64,000 nucleotides of DNA, from the NCBI GenBank assembly GCA_965220615.1, contig CBDCQL010000002.1:2418001-2482000 (forward strand), in the 5' to 3' direction. The translations under genes were made by a program, and so were the position numbers. Shown in pieces: positions 25,161-33,917 of the stretch (position 1 is its first letter; each line of letters opens with the position of its first letter). The notes below the pieces were generated by a model. It was not told the origin of the DNA. It did not search any database and was given only the letters and a program-made list of their open reading frames with translations. This stretch comes from JAGWBD01 sp965220615 (GTDB lineage Bacteria; Chloroflexota; Anaerolineae; Aggregatilineales; Phototrophicaceae).

Positions 25161-25778
25161 TTGCATCAACTCGCCCCTGACCCCGACCGGCCCGCCTGTC
25201 TGGTGCTGGCATCGGCCTCGCCGCGGCGGCGGGAACTGCTGGCTTCTCTGAAGCTGCGCTTCCACGTCGACGCGCCACAACTGGACGAAAGCCCCACGCC
25301 GGGCGAAGAGCCGCAGGCCTGGGCCACGCGTCTCAGCCAGGCCAAGGCGGCCCTCGTCGCCGCGCGCCACGCGCCATCCGCACTCATTCTGGCCGCCGAC
25401 ACCCTGGTCATCGACGGTGCAGAGGCGCTGGGCAAACCCGTCGACGCGGCCGACGCCCAGCGCATGTTACGCCAGTTGCGCAGCCGTTCCCACGAGGTCT
25501 GCACGGCTTTCACGCTGCAGCGCGCGGGCGGGGGCGGTCAGCGTCTGACACGCCTCTGTCGCACCCGCGTACACATGCGCGCCTGGTCCGACGCCGAACA
25601 GGAGGACTACGTCGCCAGCGGCGACCCGCTCGACAAGGCCGGTGCCTACGCCATCCAGAACCCGGTCTTCGCGCCGGTGAAACGCATTGAGGGCAGCTAC
25701 AGCAACGTGGTCGGCCTGCCGCTGGAAATGCTGCAGGAGGCCCTGACCCAATTTGGCGACCTGGACACCTGGCGCTGA
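25161..25778 (+). CDS. maf: Maf-like nucleotide pyrophosphatase
   Basis: A 205-residue Maf/HAM1-superfamily protein. The substrate-binding N-terminal motif LASASPRRRELL is followed by the conserved Asp in AADTLV (LAADTLVIDG), GKP, and the C-terminal GSYSNVVGLPLE. Maf proteins hydrolyse dTTP/UTP or modified nucleoside triphosphates to monophosphates and take part in septum control in some bacteria. The length is normal. The start is a TTG at 25161 with only a weak upstream site. TATACT at 25121-25126 is a plausible -10. The oxidoreductase gene follows 38 nt later. Confidence 0.9.
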   Translation: MHQLAPDPDRPACLVLASASPRRRELLASLKLRFHVDAPQLDESPTPGEEPQAWATRLSQAKAALVAARHAPSALILAADTLVIDGAEALGKPVDAADAQRMLRQLRSRSHEVCTAFTLQRAGGGGQRLTRLCRTRVHMRAWSDAEQEDYVASGDPLDKAGAYAIQNPVFAPVKRIEGSYSNVVGLPLEMLQEALTQFGDLDTWR

Positions 25779-25816
25779 AGGATGTCACAATCACGTCGAA
25801 GCAGTGGAGATCAGCG

Positions 25817-26809
25817 ATGACGCTCAGGGTCGCCATCGTCAGCACCGGCAACGTCGCCAGCAACAACTATCTGCCCTTTCTGGCGCGGCAGCCGGACCTG
25901 ACGTTCAGCTATTTCAACCGCACGCGCGACAAGGCGGAGGCCTGCGCCGCGACCTTCGGCGGTCAGGTCGCCGATTCCATCGAGGATCTGATTCGCGCCG
26001 ACCCCGACGTCGTCTTCCTGCTCAGCAGCGAAACCGCGCGTTATGAACTGGCCCGGGCCATCCTGCAGCACCGTCCCAAACGCCTCTTCTTCGAGAAGCC
26101 GCTGGTCGCCATGCAGGGGCAGGCCCAGGTGACGGAAGACGACTACGAAAAGGGGCGCGAACTGCTACGCGCGGCTTGTGCCGGCGGCACGGAAACGGCG
26201 ATGATCTTCAACTATCGCTTCTTCGACCAGACGCTGACGGCGCTGCAGCAGATTGAAGAACGCGGTTTTGGCGCCCTGACGCAGGTCACCGGCCTCGTGC
26301 ATTACAACTGCTGGTCGCATTGCATCGACCTCGTCCACCTCTTCGCCGGCCCGCTGACGGAAATAACCGCCCTGCCGGGTCCGGTGGTCCATGAGAAAGC
26401 CGGTTACGTCGTCGAGGACGTCGCGGCGGCCTTCAGCGCCGGCGAGGCGAGCGGCACGATCATCGGCACGGCGACCATCGACCGTGGCTTTCCCCTGTTT
26501 GAAATGCTCTTCAGTTTCGAGGGCGGCCGCCTGACCTTCCGTGGGCTGGATGGCGACATGGAGATCCTCGACTACAGTGGCGCGCGCCACGAGCTGCTGG
26601 CTCTGACGCGCGAGCAATCCAGCCGGGACCAGTACCGGCTTTCCTTCGACAAGGCGCTGAACGCCTACCTGACATCAGTGCGCCAGGGGGCCGAGCCGCC
26701 GGTGCCGGGCCTGGCGGGTCTGCAGGAGTTGCAGTTTGAGGCGGCGCTGAAACGTTCCATCCGCCTGGGCCGACCCGTCAGGGTGCAGGGCGAATTCCCC
26801 CTGGATTGA
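25817..26809 (+). CDS. Gfo/Idh/MocA family oxidoreductase
   Basis: A 330-residue NAD(P)-dependent sugar or cyclitol dehydrogenase-like protein. The N-terminal Rossmann fold starts LRVAIVSTGNVASNNYLP, and the family motif is FFEKPL at about residue 95. The C-terminal alpha/beta domain contains VHYNCWSHCIDLVHLFAG, with a catalytic-type His. The glycine motif STGNVAS lacks the usual GxGxxG spacing. Substrate unknown; carbohydrate operons nearby suggest a sugar derivative. GGAG lies 7 nt before the ATG. Follows maf in the same direction. Confidence 0.82.
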   Translation: MTLRVAIVSTGNVASNNYLPFLARQPDLTFSYFNRTRDKAEACAATFGGQVADSIEDLIRADPDVVFLLSSETARYELARAILQHRPKRLFFEKPLVAMQGQAQVTEDDYEKGRELLRAACAGGTETAMIFNYRFFDQTLTALQQIEERGFGALTQVTGLVHYNCWSHCIDLVHLFAGPLTEITALPGPVVHEKAGYVVEDVAAAFSAGEASGTIIGTATIDRGFPLFEMLFSFEGGRLTFRGLDGDMEILDYSGARHELLALTREQSSRDQYRLSFDKALNAYLTSVRQGAEPPVPGLAGLQELQFEAALKRSIRLGRPVRVQGEFPLD

Positions 26810-26823
26810 CGGGGCCGGCAGCA

Positions 26824-27046
26824 GGGATAGCGAGGGCCCCGGCCCGAAGCATCCCGCAGGGGCGACATGCTTTGCCTGCGGGCGACATGGTATGTCGCCC
26901 CTGCATCCGGCGTAGGGACGATTTATCATATCGCCCGCCCCAACAAAACGCGGCAGGGACGATTCATCAATTCGCTCGTTGTGTCGTCCTGGCGCATATG
27001 GACGACATGGGTTTACCTGCGGGCGACGTGATATGTCGCCCCTGCG
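26824..27046. repeat. REP-like intergenic repeat cluster with GGGCGACAT palindromes
   Basis: The 26810-27070 gap has no gene. Two copies of a short palindrome are present: GGGCGACAT-ggt-ATGTCGCCC (26880-26900) and GGGCGACGT-gat-ATGTCGCCC (27021-27041), each followed by CCTGC. Degenerate single arms occur between them. At 26827-26863 the GCGAGGGC..GCCCGAAGCATCCCGCAGGG unit seen at 3773-3838 recurs. This is a mosaic of two dispersed repeat families. Confidence 0.7.
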
Positions 27047-27070
27047 TCATCCGCCGGGGACTGGCGGCGA

Positions 27071-29353
27071 CTATTCGTAGCAACGAACCCCGAAGAGCGT
27101 CGCCGGCACGTCGCCCTCCGTCGCCAGCAACTCGACCTGCAGTCGGTCGGTGACCAGGGGCTCGTCCAAACGTACGCGGTTGATGGTCTGGTGGTTGTCC
27201 CCGCACTCCGCCACGCACTGGCCCTCGCCATCCAGAATGCGCCAGTGCGTCACCATGAAGGGCACCACGTTCTCCGGGTGGCCCATCAGGGTCGTCTCCA
27301 TGGCATGGTCGCTGTCGGAGTCAAAGGTCAGCACGATCTCGCGGATGGAGCGCGGCGCGTCCCAGTGCAGACCAAGCGTCGGGCGCGGGTCGTCGGGGTC
27401 GGCCACCCAGGCGTTGACGCCGGTGGTGGGCCGGCCGAGGCCGTCGCTGACGTTGCCGGGGTCGAAGGCGTCGATCACCGGGCGAATCGCCATCGCCAGG
27501 TTCTGCCCGGCGGGGCGGCGCGGCGGCGTCCAGAACTCGAAGCTGTCCACGCCGATGTCCTCCGGCGGCTTCTGGTCGCGCCAGTGCCGCAGCGACAGCA
27601 GGCCGCTGAGTCGCTCCTCGCTCAGATGGGCGTGGACCTCCGCGTTGGCCATCAGGCAATAGAAGAGGTACTGGTCCTCGTCCAGGCTGACGTCGAAGCC
27701 GGCCGTCACTCTCTGGTTGGGCCCGGCATCCAGTTCGATTTCCTGCACGCCAAGGGTCACGTTGGGCGTGTAGTTGCCGATCCGCTCACTCGCGCGCAGT
27801 TCGAGGCGCAGCGTGGTCGGCTCGTCAACGTCGACCACGAAGTCCACCTCCGGCGCCGGGCCGGCGGCAACCGGCAGCATCTGCGCGAGGGAGCGCTCCA
27901 GTTGCTGCAGGGGCCCGTTATCCGGCAGGCCCTCGAGGCAGTACTTGCTGCTGGCGCCGATGCGCGCCAGCTGCACGAGGTCTTCGTCATCCTCCAGGCG
28001 CAGGCCGGGGATGTGCTGGCCGGCGCGCATCAGGCCACGCTGCAGCCGCGCCATGTTCTGCGGCTCGCTGATGTCGCGCGGCAGAAGACCCCCCTCCAGG
28101 CACTGCGCGGCGGCCATGCCGATCGCCTGGGCCGCGTTGGCCAGGGTCAGCATGACGCGCGTGGAGCCGAAAGCCACGTGCGAGACGCTCATGATGCGGC
28201 CGCCGATGAAGAGATTGTCGATGTTGCGCGCGTAGAGCGTGCGGTAGGGGATCTGGTAGACGCCCTGCGCGTGCCACTGGTCGCAGCCGGGCCGCTCGCT
28301 GAAAACGCCGTCGGCCGGGTGCAGGTCGATCGACCAGCCGCCGAAGGCGATGGCGTCCTCATGCTGGCGCTGTTCGATGACGTCCTGCTGAATCATCATC
28401 GTGTCGCCCTCGAAGCGGCGGCTTTCGCGCTTGCCGGGGATGTGCCCCACCCACTCCAGCGTCAGGTTTTCAGCATCCGGGAACTCGCCCGAGTTCTTGA
28501 TGTAGTTCCACACGCCGTAGACCACGCGCCACAGCTGCCACTTGATGGTCTCGGTCTCGTGCACAGTGTCGAGTCGTCCGCCATACTCGATCCACCACAG
28601 CCGGCAGCCGTCGGTCTTCGTATTGAAGCTGCGGAAGCGCGGAATCTCGCTGATGTCATCGAGAGCGTAGCGCGGCGGCACGAAGCGCACCGGCCGGCCC
28701 AGGTCCTTGCTGTAGAAGTAGATGGAGTGGCCCAGCAGGTAACCGTACTCCTCGCCGGGCGCGAACTTCTCGCCAAACTCGTCGGCGGATTCGGCCCCCA
28801 TGCGGAAGGCCGCGCCTGACTGGAAGGCGACCACGCCATCCCCCGATGAATCGCAAAATAGCGGCGCATGCAGGTCGTAGAGCGTTGAATTCTGGCTGCA
28901 GAAGGCCTGCACGCTCTCGATGCAGTCGCTGCCCTGCTTGCGCGTTACGTGGGCGCTGGTGTTCAGCAGCAGCGTGATGTTGGGTTCGTCGAGCACCTTC
29001 TCCAGCAGCACGGTATCGAAGATGAGCGCGTTGCCCTCGGGGTTGCGGTACATGTTCTCGACGAGAATCTCGTCGATGACGCCGCCCTCACGCGCCCAGC
29101 GGTTGTTGTTGTTCATGTGCGCGGTGGCGCCCAGGCCCCAGAGCCGCACCTCGCTGGAGGCGTTGCCGCCCAGCACCGGCCGGTCCTGCACCAGCACGAC
29201 CTGCGCGCCGGCGCGCGCCGCGGTCAGGGCGGCGCAGGTGCCCGCCAGGCCGCCGCCCACCACCACCAGGCCGACGTCCAGGCGTTTCGTCTTCAGTTCG
29301 CGTACTTCCGGGCTGAATGGCTCGCTGACCATCCGCGGCCAGAGTTCGGGCAT
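27071..29353 (-). CDS. FAD-dependent oxidoreductase (FAD_oxidored family, carbohydrate locus)
   Basis: A 760-residue protein. Residues 27-60 form an FAD-binding Rossmann fold (VGLVVVGGGLAGTCAALTAARAG) followed by GGNASSEVR. Later FAD-domain blocks include FIGGRIMSVSHVAFGSTRVM and AAQAIGMAA. The last 250 residues look like beta-sandwich accessory domains (FELASERIGNYTPNVTLG-type strands, and ITLTFDSDSDH). Similar proteins occur in polysaccharide-utilisation loci of Planctomycetes, Bacteroidetes and Chloroflexi; the substrate is unknown. The ATG at 29353 has AGGAG 7 nt upstream. It is the last gene of the seven-gene operon, 20 nt after the PhyH gene. Confidence 0.8.
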   Translation of the reverse strand: MPELWPRMVSEPFSPEVRELKTKRLDVGLVVVGGGLAGTCAALTAARAGAQVVLVQDRPVLGGNASSEVRLWGLGATAHMNNNNRWAREGGVIDEILVENMYRNPEGNALIFDTVLLEKVLDEPNITLLLNTSAHVTRKQGSDCIESVQAFCSQNSTLYDLHAPLFCDSSGDGVVAFQSGAAFRMGAESADEFGEKFAPGEEYGYLLGHSIYFYSKDLGRPVRFVPPRYALDDISEIPRFRSFNTKTDGCRLWWIEYGGRLDTVHETETIKWQLWRVVYGVWNYIKNSGEFPDAENLTLEWVGHIPGKRESRRFEGDTMMIQQDVIEQRQHEDAIAFGGWSIDLHPADGVFSERPGCDQWHAQGVYQIPYRTLYARNIDNLFIGGRIMSVSHVAFGSTRVMLTLANAAQAIGMAAAQCLEGGLLPRDISEPQNMARLQRGLMRAGQHIPGLRLEDDEDLVQLARIGASSKYCLEGLPDNGPLQQLERSLAQMLPVAAGPAPEVDFVVDVDEPTTLRLELRASERIGNYTPNVTLGVQEIELDAGPNQRVTAGFDVSLDEDQYLFYCLMANAEVHAHLSEERLSGLLSLRHWRDQKPPEDIGVDSFEFWTPPRRPAGQNLAMAIRPVIDAFDPGNVSDGLGRPTTGVNAWVADPDDPRPTLGLHWDAPRSIREIVLTFDSDSDHAMETTLMGHPENVVPFMVTHWRILDGEGQCVAECGDNHQTINRVRLDEPLVTDRLQVELLATEGDVPATLFGVRCYE

Positions 29354-29373
29354 GGTTTTCTCCTGTGTGTCGT

Positions 29374-30222
29374 TCAGTGACCGTGGCGGTCCGTCGCGAT
29401 GTCGTGCTGCTCGCACCATTCGTTGAGCGGATTGTGGTAGCCGGAGGGCTTGAAGGTCTCGGTCTCCTCCATGCGCTCGCCGACCAGGAAGCGCTGGTAG
29501 TCATCCAGCTTGCCGACGAAGTCGCGCGGCTGCACCAGATAGTCCATCGGCCGCAGCCACTGGTAACAGTAGCCGATCATGACGGCCTTGCGCGTGTTGG
29601 GGCTGAAGTTGGGCGCGCCCGCGTGCCAGGTGCGGTACTCGAAAAGCACGCAGTCGCCCGGGTTGAGCGAGGGCTCGATGGCGCCGTCCGGGTCCGGCTG
29701 ACCCTCCGGAATCACGACGCGTTCCTTCAGGTTGTTGCTGCCCGGCAGGAACATGGTCACGCCGGATTTCGGCTTGCTCTGGTCCGTGAGGTAGAAGGCG
29801 CACTTGAGCCCCATGCGCGGGTAATGATGGTGGCCCAGATCAAGCGTCGTGCGGCCGTTGTCGCGGTGCCAGCCGGGCGCCCGTTTGTCGGCGCTGGTGC
29901 CCGGCAGTTCCGTCTTGCTGTAGATCAGGTGGCTGGTGGAAAGCTGCAGGTTGGAGCCGAAGAGTTGCATCACCAGCGGCAGAACGGTGGGATGCGTGAT
30001 CAGCGGGATGAAGGCGTCTTCGTGCGTGACGACGTTGCGAAAGCTGTCGTAGATTTCGTCGTTGATCTGGCGATCGCGCGTCTCGTCGGAGGCGATCAGA
30101 CGGTCGCCGGCCTCGATCAGGCGCCCGACGGCCTCGCTGTCGAGCGCGTTGCGCACGATCAGGTAGCCCTCGTCGTAAAACTGACGTCGGTCTTCCTCGC
30201 TCAAGGGATGATATTCAAGCAT
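29374..30222 (-). CDS. Phytanoyl-CoA dioxygenase (PhyH) family Fe(II)/2-oxoglutarate oxygenase
   Basis: A 282-residue PhyH-family protein. The iron-binding facial triad is visible: His119-x-Asp121 in PGWHRDNG and His200 in YRTWHAG, with Arg211 in NTRKAV placed for 2-oxoglutarate. The fold is a double-stranded beta helix. Bacterial members hydroxylate small molecules, lipids or sugar derivatives. Placement inside a sugar ABC/sulfatase operon suggests a modified carbohydrate substrate, but this is inference. The ATG at 30222 follows an AGAGG-type site. Only 20 nt separate it from each neighbour. Confidence 0.85.
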   Translation of the reverse strand: MLEYHPLSEEDRRQFYDEGYLIVRNALDSEAVGRLIEAGDRLIASDETRDRQINDEIYDSFRNVVTHEDAFIPLITHPTVLPLVMQLFGSNLQLSTSHLIYSKTELPGTSADKRAPGWHRDNGRTTLDLGHHHYPRMGLKCAFYLTDQSKPKSGVTMFLPGSNNLKERVVIPEGQPDPDGAIEPSLNPGDCVLFEYRTWHAGAPNFSPNTRKAVMIGYCYQWLRPMDYLVQPRDFVGKLDDYQRFLVGERMEETETFKPSGYHNPLNEWCEQHDIATDRHGH

Positions 30223-30242
30223 TGCTACCAACCTCTTTTGCC

Positions 30243-31622
30243 TCAGGTATAGGTGAAATACGCGCTCGCCTGACAGTCGCGGTCGGCGCTGACGCGCACC
30301 CAGTGCGCGCTGTAGCCCGTCGGGAAGACATGCGGCAGGTAGGCGCCGGGCGCGACCTCCAGTTCAGTATAGCCGGCCCATTCGCCATCTCCCATAAAGT
30401 CCACTTCCACGCGGAAGCGCACGCTGACGTCGGCATCGTGGCGCAAATGCAGCGTCTTGTGCTCGAAGCCGGTCATCAGGTAGGGGTCGGAGGGCTCGCC
30501 GGCGCGTACGGCCGCGCGCCACCAGGGGCCGCCCCAGCCGGCCGGCTTGCCGAAGCCCCACAGGTCGTCGGTCTTGCCGAACCACAGGCCTGACTGCGGC
30601 TCACCGGCCAGGTGATTGGCGCTTCCGTGCGGGCTGGCATTGTCGGCGCCCAGCACCAGCAGCCCGCGCCAGGCGCAAAAATCGCCCAGCACCCAGAGGT
30701 GCGTCGAGATCGGCCGCACACCCCAGATGCGTCCCCCGTAGGCCCAGGGCGAGAGTTCGTAGAAGATGCCGTGACAGTCCATGATGAAGCGCTCGTGGTC
30801 GACCTCGCGGATGCGCGGCCACTCCGTCTGCCACATGTGGTCGTAGCAGTGGCTGCCCTTGGGCAGGCGGTAGCGACGCCACTGGCCGTCGGCCTCGGTG
30901 TAGACCTGCAGGATCGCCGAGGCCTGGTCCCAGCCCATGGCGAAAATCGTGCCGCTGAAGTCGCCGCGGCCGTTGACCTCGATGAAGGGCGCGCGCTCGA
31001 TGATGCGCCAGCGCTCGCCGTCCCATTCGGCCAGGCGGCCGGCCATGCCGTCGCCACGGAAGTCACGCTCGTCGTAGCTGTTGTTGACGACCACCACGCG
31101 GCCGAAGTTACTGTAGCCGGCCTTGAAGTGCGCGTACTTGTGGTCCGGCACGCCCAGCTCGCGCGTCAGGTCGCCGAGGAAAGTGGCCTCCAGGCTGTGC
31201 ACGTCCAGTTCGTAGAATTCGCCCTCCATGCCCAGCATGTAGACCTTGTTCTCCGGGTCATGCAGATGGCGCATGGTCGAGCACAGGCGCACCTCCACCA
31301 GACTCTCGATGGTGCGCACGCGACGTTCCGTATCGATGACGTGCGGCCCGATGAAGAGCTGGTTGGAGTGCCAGTGCAGCATGCGGTTGGTGTAGGTGCC
31401 GACGCGACTCTGCGGGTGCTTCACCATGCGCAGGTCGGCGTCGATCTCGTAGAGGCCGGTGCCGACGCCGGAGGCCGACTTGTGCGAGACGTAACTGATC
31501 GCCCAGAGCCGGTCGGCCCAGGCGAAGAGCGCGCCCACGCCGCATTCCGTGCGCGGCGGTCCGGGTTGCGCGCGCAGCGCCAGGGAGGGCACCACGCCGC
31601 TGATTTGCAGGGGTTGGCTCAT
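30243..31622 (-). CDS. Uncharacterised protein, probable beta-propeller, carbohydrate operon
   Basis: 459 residues with no recognised family. There are repeated short strands with Trp/Gly/Asp turns (GTGLYEIDADLRMVKH, KVYMLGMEGEFYELDVHS, GRLAEWDGERWRI, and FYELSPWAYGGRIWGVRPIS), suggesting a propeller of five to seven blades. The last 100 residues look like a separate beta-sandwich. There is no signal peptide, so it is probably cytoplasmic. An AGGAGG lies about 10 nt before the ATG at 31622. It sits between the sulfatase and PhyH genes in an operon with sugar permeases, so it may bind or modify the imported sugar. Confidence 0.55.
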   Translation of the reverse strand: MSQPLQISGVVPSLALRAQPGPPRTECGVGALFAWADRLWAISYVSHKSASGVGTGLYEIDADLRMVKHPQSRVGTYTNRMLHWHSNQLFIGPHVIDTERRVRTIESLVEVRLCSTMRHLHDPENKVYMLGMEGEFYELDVHSLEATFLGDLTRELGVPDHKYAHFKAGYSNFGRVVVVNNSYDERDFRGDGMAGRLAEWDGERWRIIERAPFIEVNGRGDFSGTIFAMGWDQASAILQVYTEADGQWRRYRLPKGSHCYDHMWQTEWPRIREVDHERFIMDCHGIFYELSPWAYGGRIWGVRPISTHLWVLGDFCAWRGLLVLGADNASPHGSANHLAGEPQSGLWFGKTDDLWGFGKPAGWGGPWWRAAVRAGEPSDPYLMTGFEHKTLHLRHDADVSVRFRVEVDFMGDGEWAGYTELEVAPGAYLPHVFPTGYSAHWVRVSADRDCQASAYFTYT

Positions 31623-31651
31623 GTCGTTTCGTCCTCCTGTGTCACGCCGCT

Positions 31652-31709
31652 CTCACCCCCCAATCCTCCTTTTCCCGTAACGGGAGACGGGAAAGGAATT
31701 GGGGTGAGG
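31652..31709. repeat. Imperfect palindromic element (CTCACCCC...GGGGTGAG)
   Basis: The left arm tctcaccccccaatcc and the right arm ggaattggggtgaggg are inverted repeats, with an inner palindrome TTCCCGTaACGGGAgACGGGAAA. The total length of about 58 bp fits a small dispersed palindromic repeat. It lies inside the operon between the sulfatase stop and the next start, where it would form an mRNA hairpin. Confidence 0.6.
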
Positions 31710-31726
31710 GCCGCCAGTCCGGATGT

Positions 31727-33001
31727 TCATTGACCGCATTGCGCATATTCGCCGACCCTCATTCCCTCCTGCCAGGCCCCCAGCAGCGCCAGCATCTCCC
31801 GCGCCCGACCCGGCTCGCGCGCCAGGGCATCGTCCAGCTCCCAGGGGTCGCCATTCGTGTCGAAGAGTTGCAGCGCCTGGAGCGGGTCGCGCTGCGCCAC
31901 CAGCTTCCAGCCATCCACCAGGGCGCAGAGCAGATCGCCGCATTCGCTGAAGAGCGGCCTCGCCTCCAGTTGCCCGCCGCGCAGCGCCGGCAGCAGCGAA
32001 CACCCTGGCGCGTCGGGGTCGGGGTCCGCGCCGGCCAGCTCCAGCAGCGTGGGCAAAAAGTCGACCGTGCCCACCGGCGTCGCGCAGCGCCGACCCTGCC
32101 TCTGGCCCGGCAGACGCACCAGCAGCGGCACGCGCAGTGACTCATCGTACATCACGCCCTTGCTGAACAGACCGTGGGCGCCGTTCATCTCGCCATGGTC
32201 GGAGGTGAAGACGAGCGCCGTGTCATCCGCCAGCCCGCAGCCCTCCAGCGCGGCCAGCAGACCTCCGAGGGCGGCGTCCAGCTGCGTGATCTCGCCGTAG
32301 TAACGCTCGCGAAAGGTCTGCAAATCGTAATCGGCGTCCCATTGCGGCATGCGGTACCAGGCCGAGGGGTCGACGTTGGGCTCGACCATCAGGTCGCGGC
32401 CGGCGTAGCGCGCCAGGTAGTCCGGCGGCGGCATGCAGGGCGGATGCGGCGCCTGGTACGAGACGAAGAGGCAGAAGGGCTGCGGCAACTGCGACAGCCA
32501 GTCCCGCGCGATGACGGTCAGGGCGTCAGTCTCATGGCCCTCCAGCGACTGCGCCTCGTCCGACTCGTCCGTCCAGAGGCGGCCGCGCCAGTGATCGACG
32601 TGGTGGCTCTCCCAGCCGGCGAAGCGTTGGAAGCCGCCGCGCTCACCCGGCAGCACTGCACGTTCGCGCTGCGGCGGGCCGCCCAAATGCCACTTGCCCA
32701 GCCAGGCCGTGTGGTAGCCGGCATCGTTCAGACGCTGCGCCAGGGTCGGCAGGTCCTGCGGCAGCGCCTGACCGTTGCGCGTGACGCCGGTCTGCGTCGG
32801 CCAGCGTCCGGTCAGGGTACAGGCGCGCCAGGGCGTACAGAGCGGCGAACTGCTGCAGGCCTGCGTGAAGACCGTGCTCTCCCGCGCCAGGGCCGACAGT
32901 TGCGGCGTCTGCAGCAGCGGATGGCCGTCGAGCGCCGTCCAGCGCGCGCCCAGCTGGTCCGCGACGATGAATAGCAGGTTGGGCGGGGAGCTCGTCGGCA
33001 C
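31727..33001 (-). CDS. Sulfatase (type I, alkaline phosphatase superfamily)
   Basis: A 424-residue arylsulfatase-type enzyme. Metal-site Asp comes from PNLLFIVADQLGARW. The formylglycine motif CTPWR has Cys55 in C-x-P-x-R. FTSDHGEMNGAHGLFSKG holds further metal ligands. The length is short-normal and no signal peptide is seen, indicating intracellular action on an imported sulfated sugar. It follows the second permease by 6 nt, so it is translated from the transporter mRNA. Sulfatase-maturating enzyme genes are not in this window. Confidence 0.88.
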   Translation of the reverse strand: MPTSSPPNLLFIVADQLGARWTALDGHPLLQTPQLSALARESTVFTQACSSSPLCTPWRACTLTGRWPTQTGVTRNGQALPQDLPTLAQRLNDAGYHTAWLGKWHLGGPPQRERAVLPGERGGFQRFAGWESHHVDHWRGRLWTDESDEAQSLEGHETDALTVIARDWLSQLPQPFCLFVSYQAPHPPCMPPPDYLARYAGRDLMVEPNVDPSAWYRMPQWDADYDLQTFRERYYGEITQLDAALGGLLAALEGCGLADDTALVFTSDHGEMNGAHGLFSKGVMYDESLRVPLLVRLPGQRQGRRCATPVGTVDFLPTLLELAGADPDPDAPGCSLLPALRGGQLEARPLFSECGDLLCALVDGWKLVAQRDPLQALQLFDTNGDPWELDDALAREPGRAREMLALLGAWQEGMRVGEYAQCGQ

Positions 33002-33007
33002 CGGGCC

Positions 33008-33898
33008 TCAGCCCTTGATGCCGGAGAGGTTGGCGCCCTGGATGAACTGCTTCTGGAAGAGGAAGAAGACCGCCAGCACCGGGATGACCATCATCACGGT
33101 GGCCGCCATCTGCTGGTGCTGCATGCCGCCCTGACCCGGCAGCGAGGTGAATTTGTAGAGGCCGATCGCCAGGGTGTGCAGGTTCTCGTCCTTGAGGTAG
33201 ATCAGCGGCCCGAGGAACTCGTTCCAGCTGTTCTGCACGCTGAGGATGGCCATCACCACGATGGCCGGCTTGGCCAGCGGCACCATGATCTGCGTGAAGA
33301 TGCGAATCTCGCTGGCGCCGTCGATCTTGGCCGAATCGAGGAAGTCCTGCTGGATGCCGCGGAAGAACTGCCGCCCGAGGAAGATGAAGAAGGCGTTGCC
33401 GAACCATTCCGGCACCACCAGCGGGTAGAAGGTGTTCACCCAGCCGATCTCGTTGTAAACGATGTAGACCGGGATCAGGCGCACCGCGAAGGGCAGCATC
33501 ATCGTCGCCAGCAGGATGAGGAAGAGCAGGTCGCGGAAGGGGAAGCGGAAGCGCGCGAAGCCGTAGGCCACGATGGTCGAGGAGATCAGGCTGCCGACCA
33601 GCGAGAAGATGGTGATGATCATCGTGTTGCGGAAGGTCACGCCGAAGTTCCAGAAGCGCAGCGCCTCCGTGTAGTTCTCCGGCTGCCAGACGCGCGGGAT
33701 CCACTCCGGCGGGAAGACCCCCACCTGCTCCAGCGGCATGAAGGAGGTCATCAGCATCCAGATCAGCGGCGCGATGAACCACAGGCTGCATCCGATCAGC
33801 AGGCCGTAGAGCAGCGCGCGCCCGACGTAAAACTGCGGTGGCTTGCGTACCTGGTAAAGTTGCCCGGGAAGGGCTCCGCGTTCGCTGACAGTGGCCAT
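33008..33898 (-). CDS. Carbohydrate ABC transporter permease (MalG type)
   Basis: A 296-residue permease with six predicted membrane helices. The cytoplasmic EAA loop reads FLDSAKIDGASEIRIFTQIMVPLAKPAI, with the conserved EAA-like Gly. The C-terminal NLSGIKG is typical of MalG-like subunits. It forms the channel with the adjacent MalF-type subunit. The ATPase subunit is not encoded here and is probably a shared MsmK/MalK-type protein elsewhere. A 19-nt gap separates it from the upstream permease. Confidence 0.9.
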   Translation of the reverse strand: MATVSERGALPGQLYQVRKPPQFYVGRALLYGLLIGCSLWFIAPLIWMLMTSFMPLEQVGVFPPEWIPRVWQPENYTEALRFWNFGVTFRNTMIITIFSLVGSLISSTIVAYGFARFRFPFRDLLFLILLATMMLPFAVRLIPVYIVYNEIGWVNTFYPLVVPEWFGNAFFIFLGRQFFRGIQQDFLDSAKIDGASEIRIFTQIMVPLAKPAIVVMAILSVQNSWNEFLGPLIYLKDENLHTLAIGLYKFTSLPGQGGMQHQQMAATVMMVIPVLAVFFLFQKQFIQGANLSGIKG

Positions 33899-33917
33899 GG
33901 CTGCTCCCTCCCACCCC

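Noticed and set aside
26810..27070. CRISPR array
   Set aside because: Repeat arms are palindromes with irregular spacing and no uniform spacers; no cas genes in the window.
27191..28819. 542-codon plus-strand open frame opposite the FAD oxidoreductase
   Set aside because: Antisense shadow; the minus-strand protein has the real Rossmann and FAD motifs.
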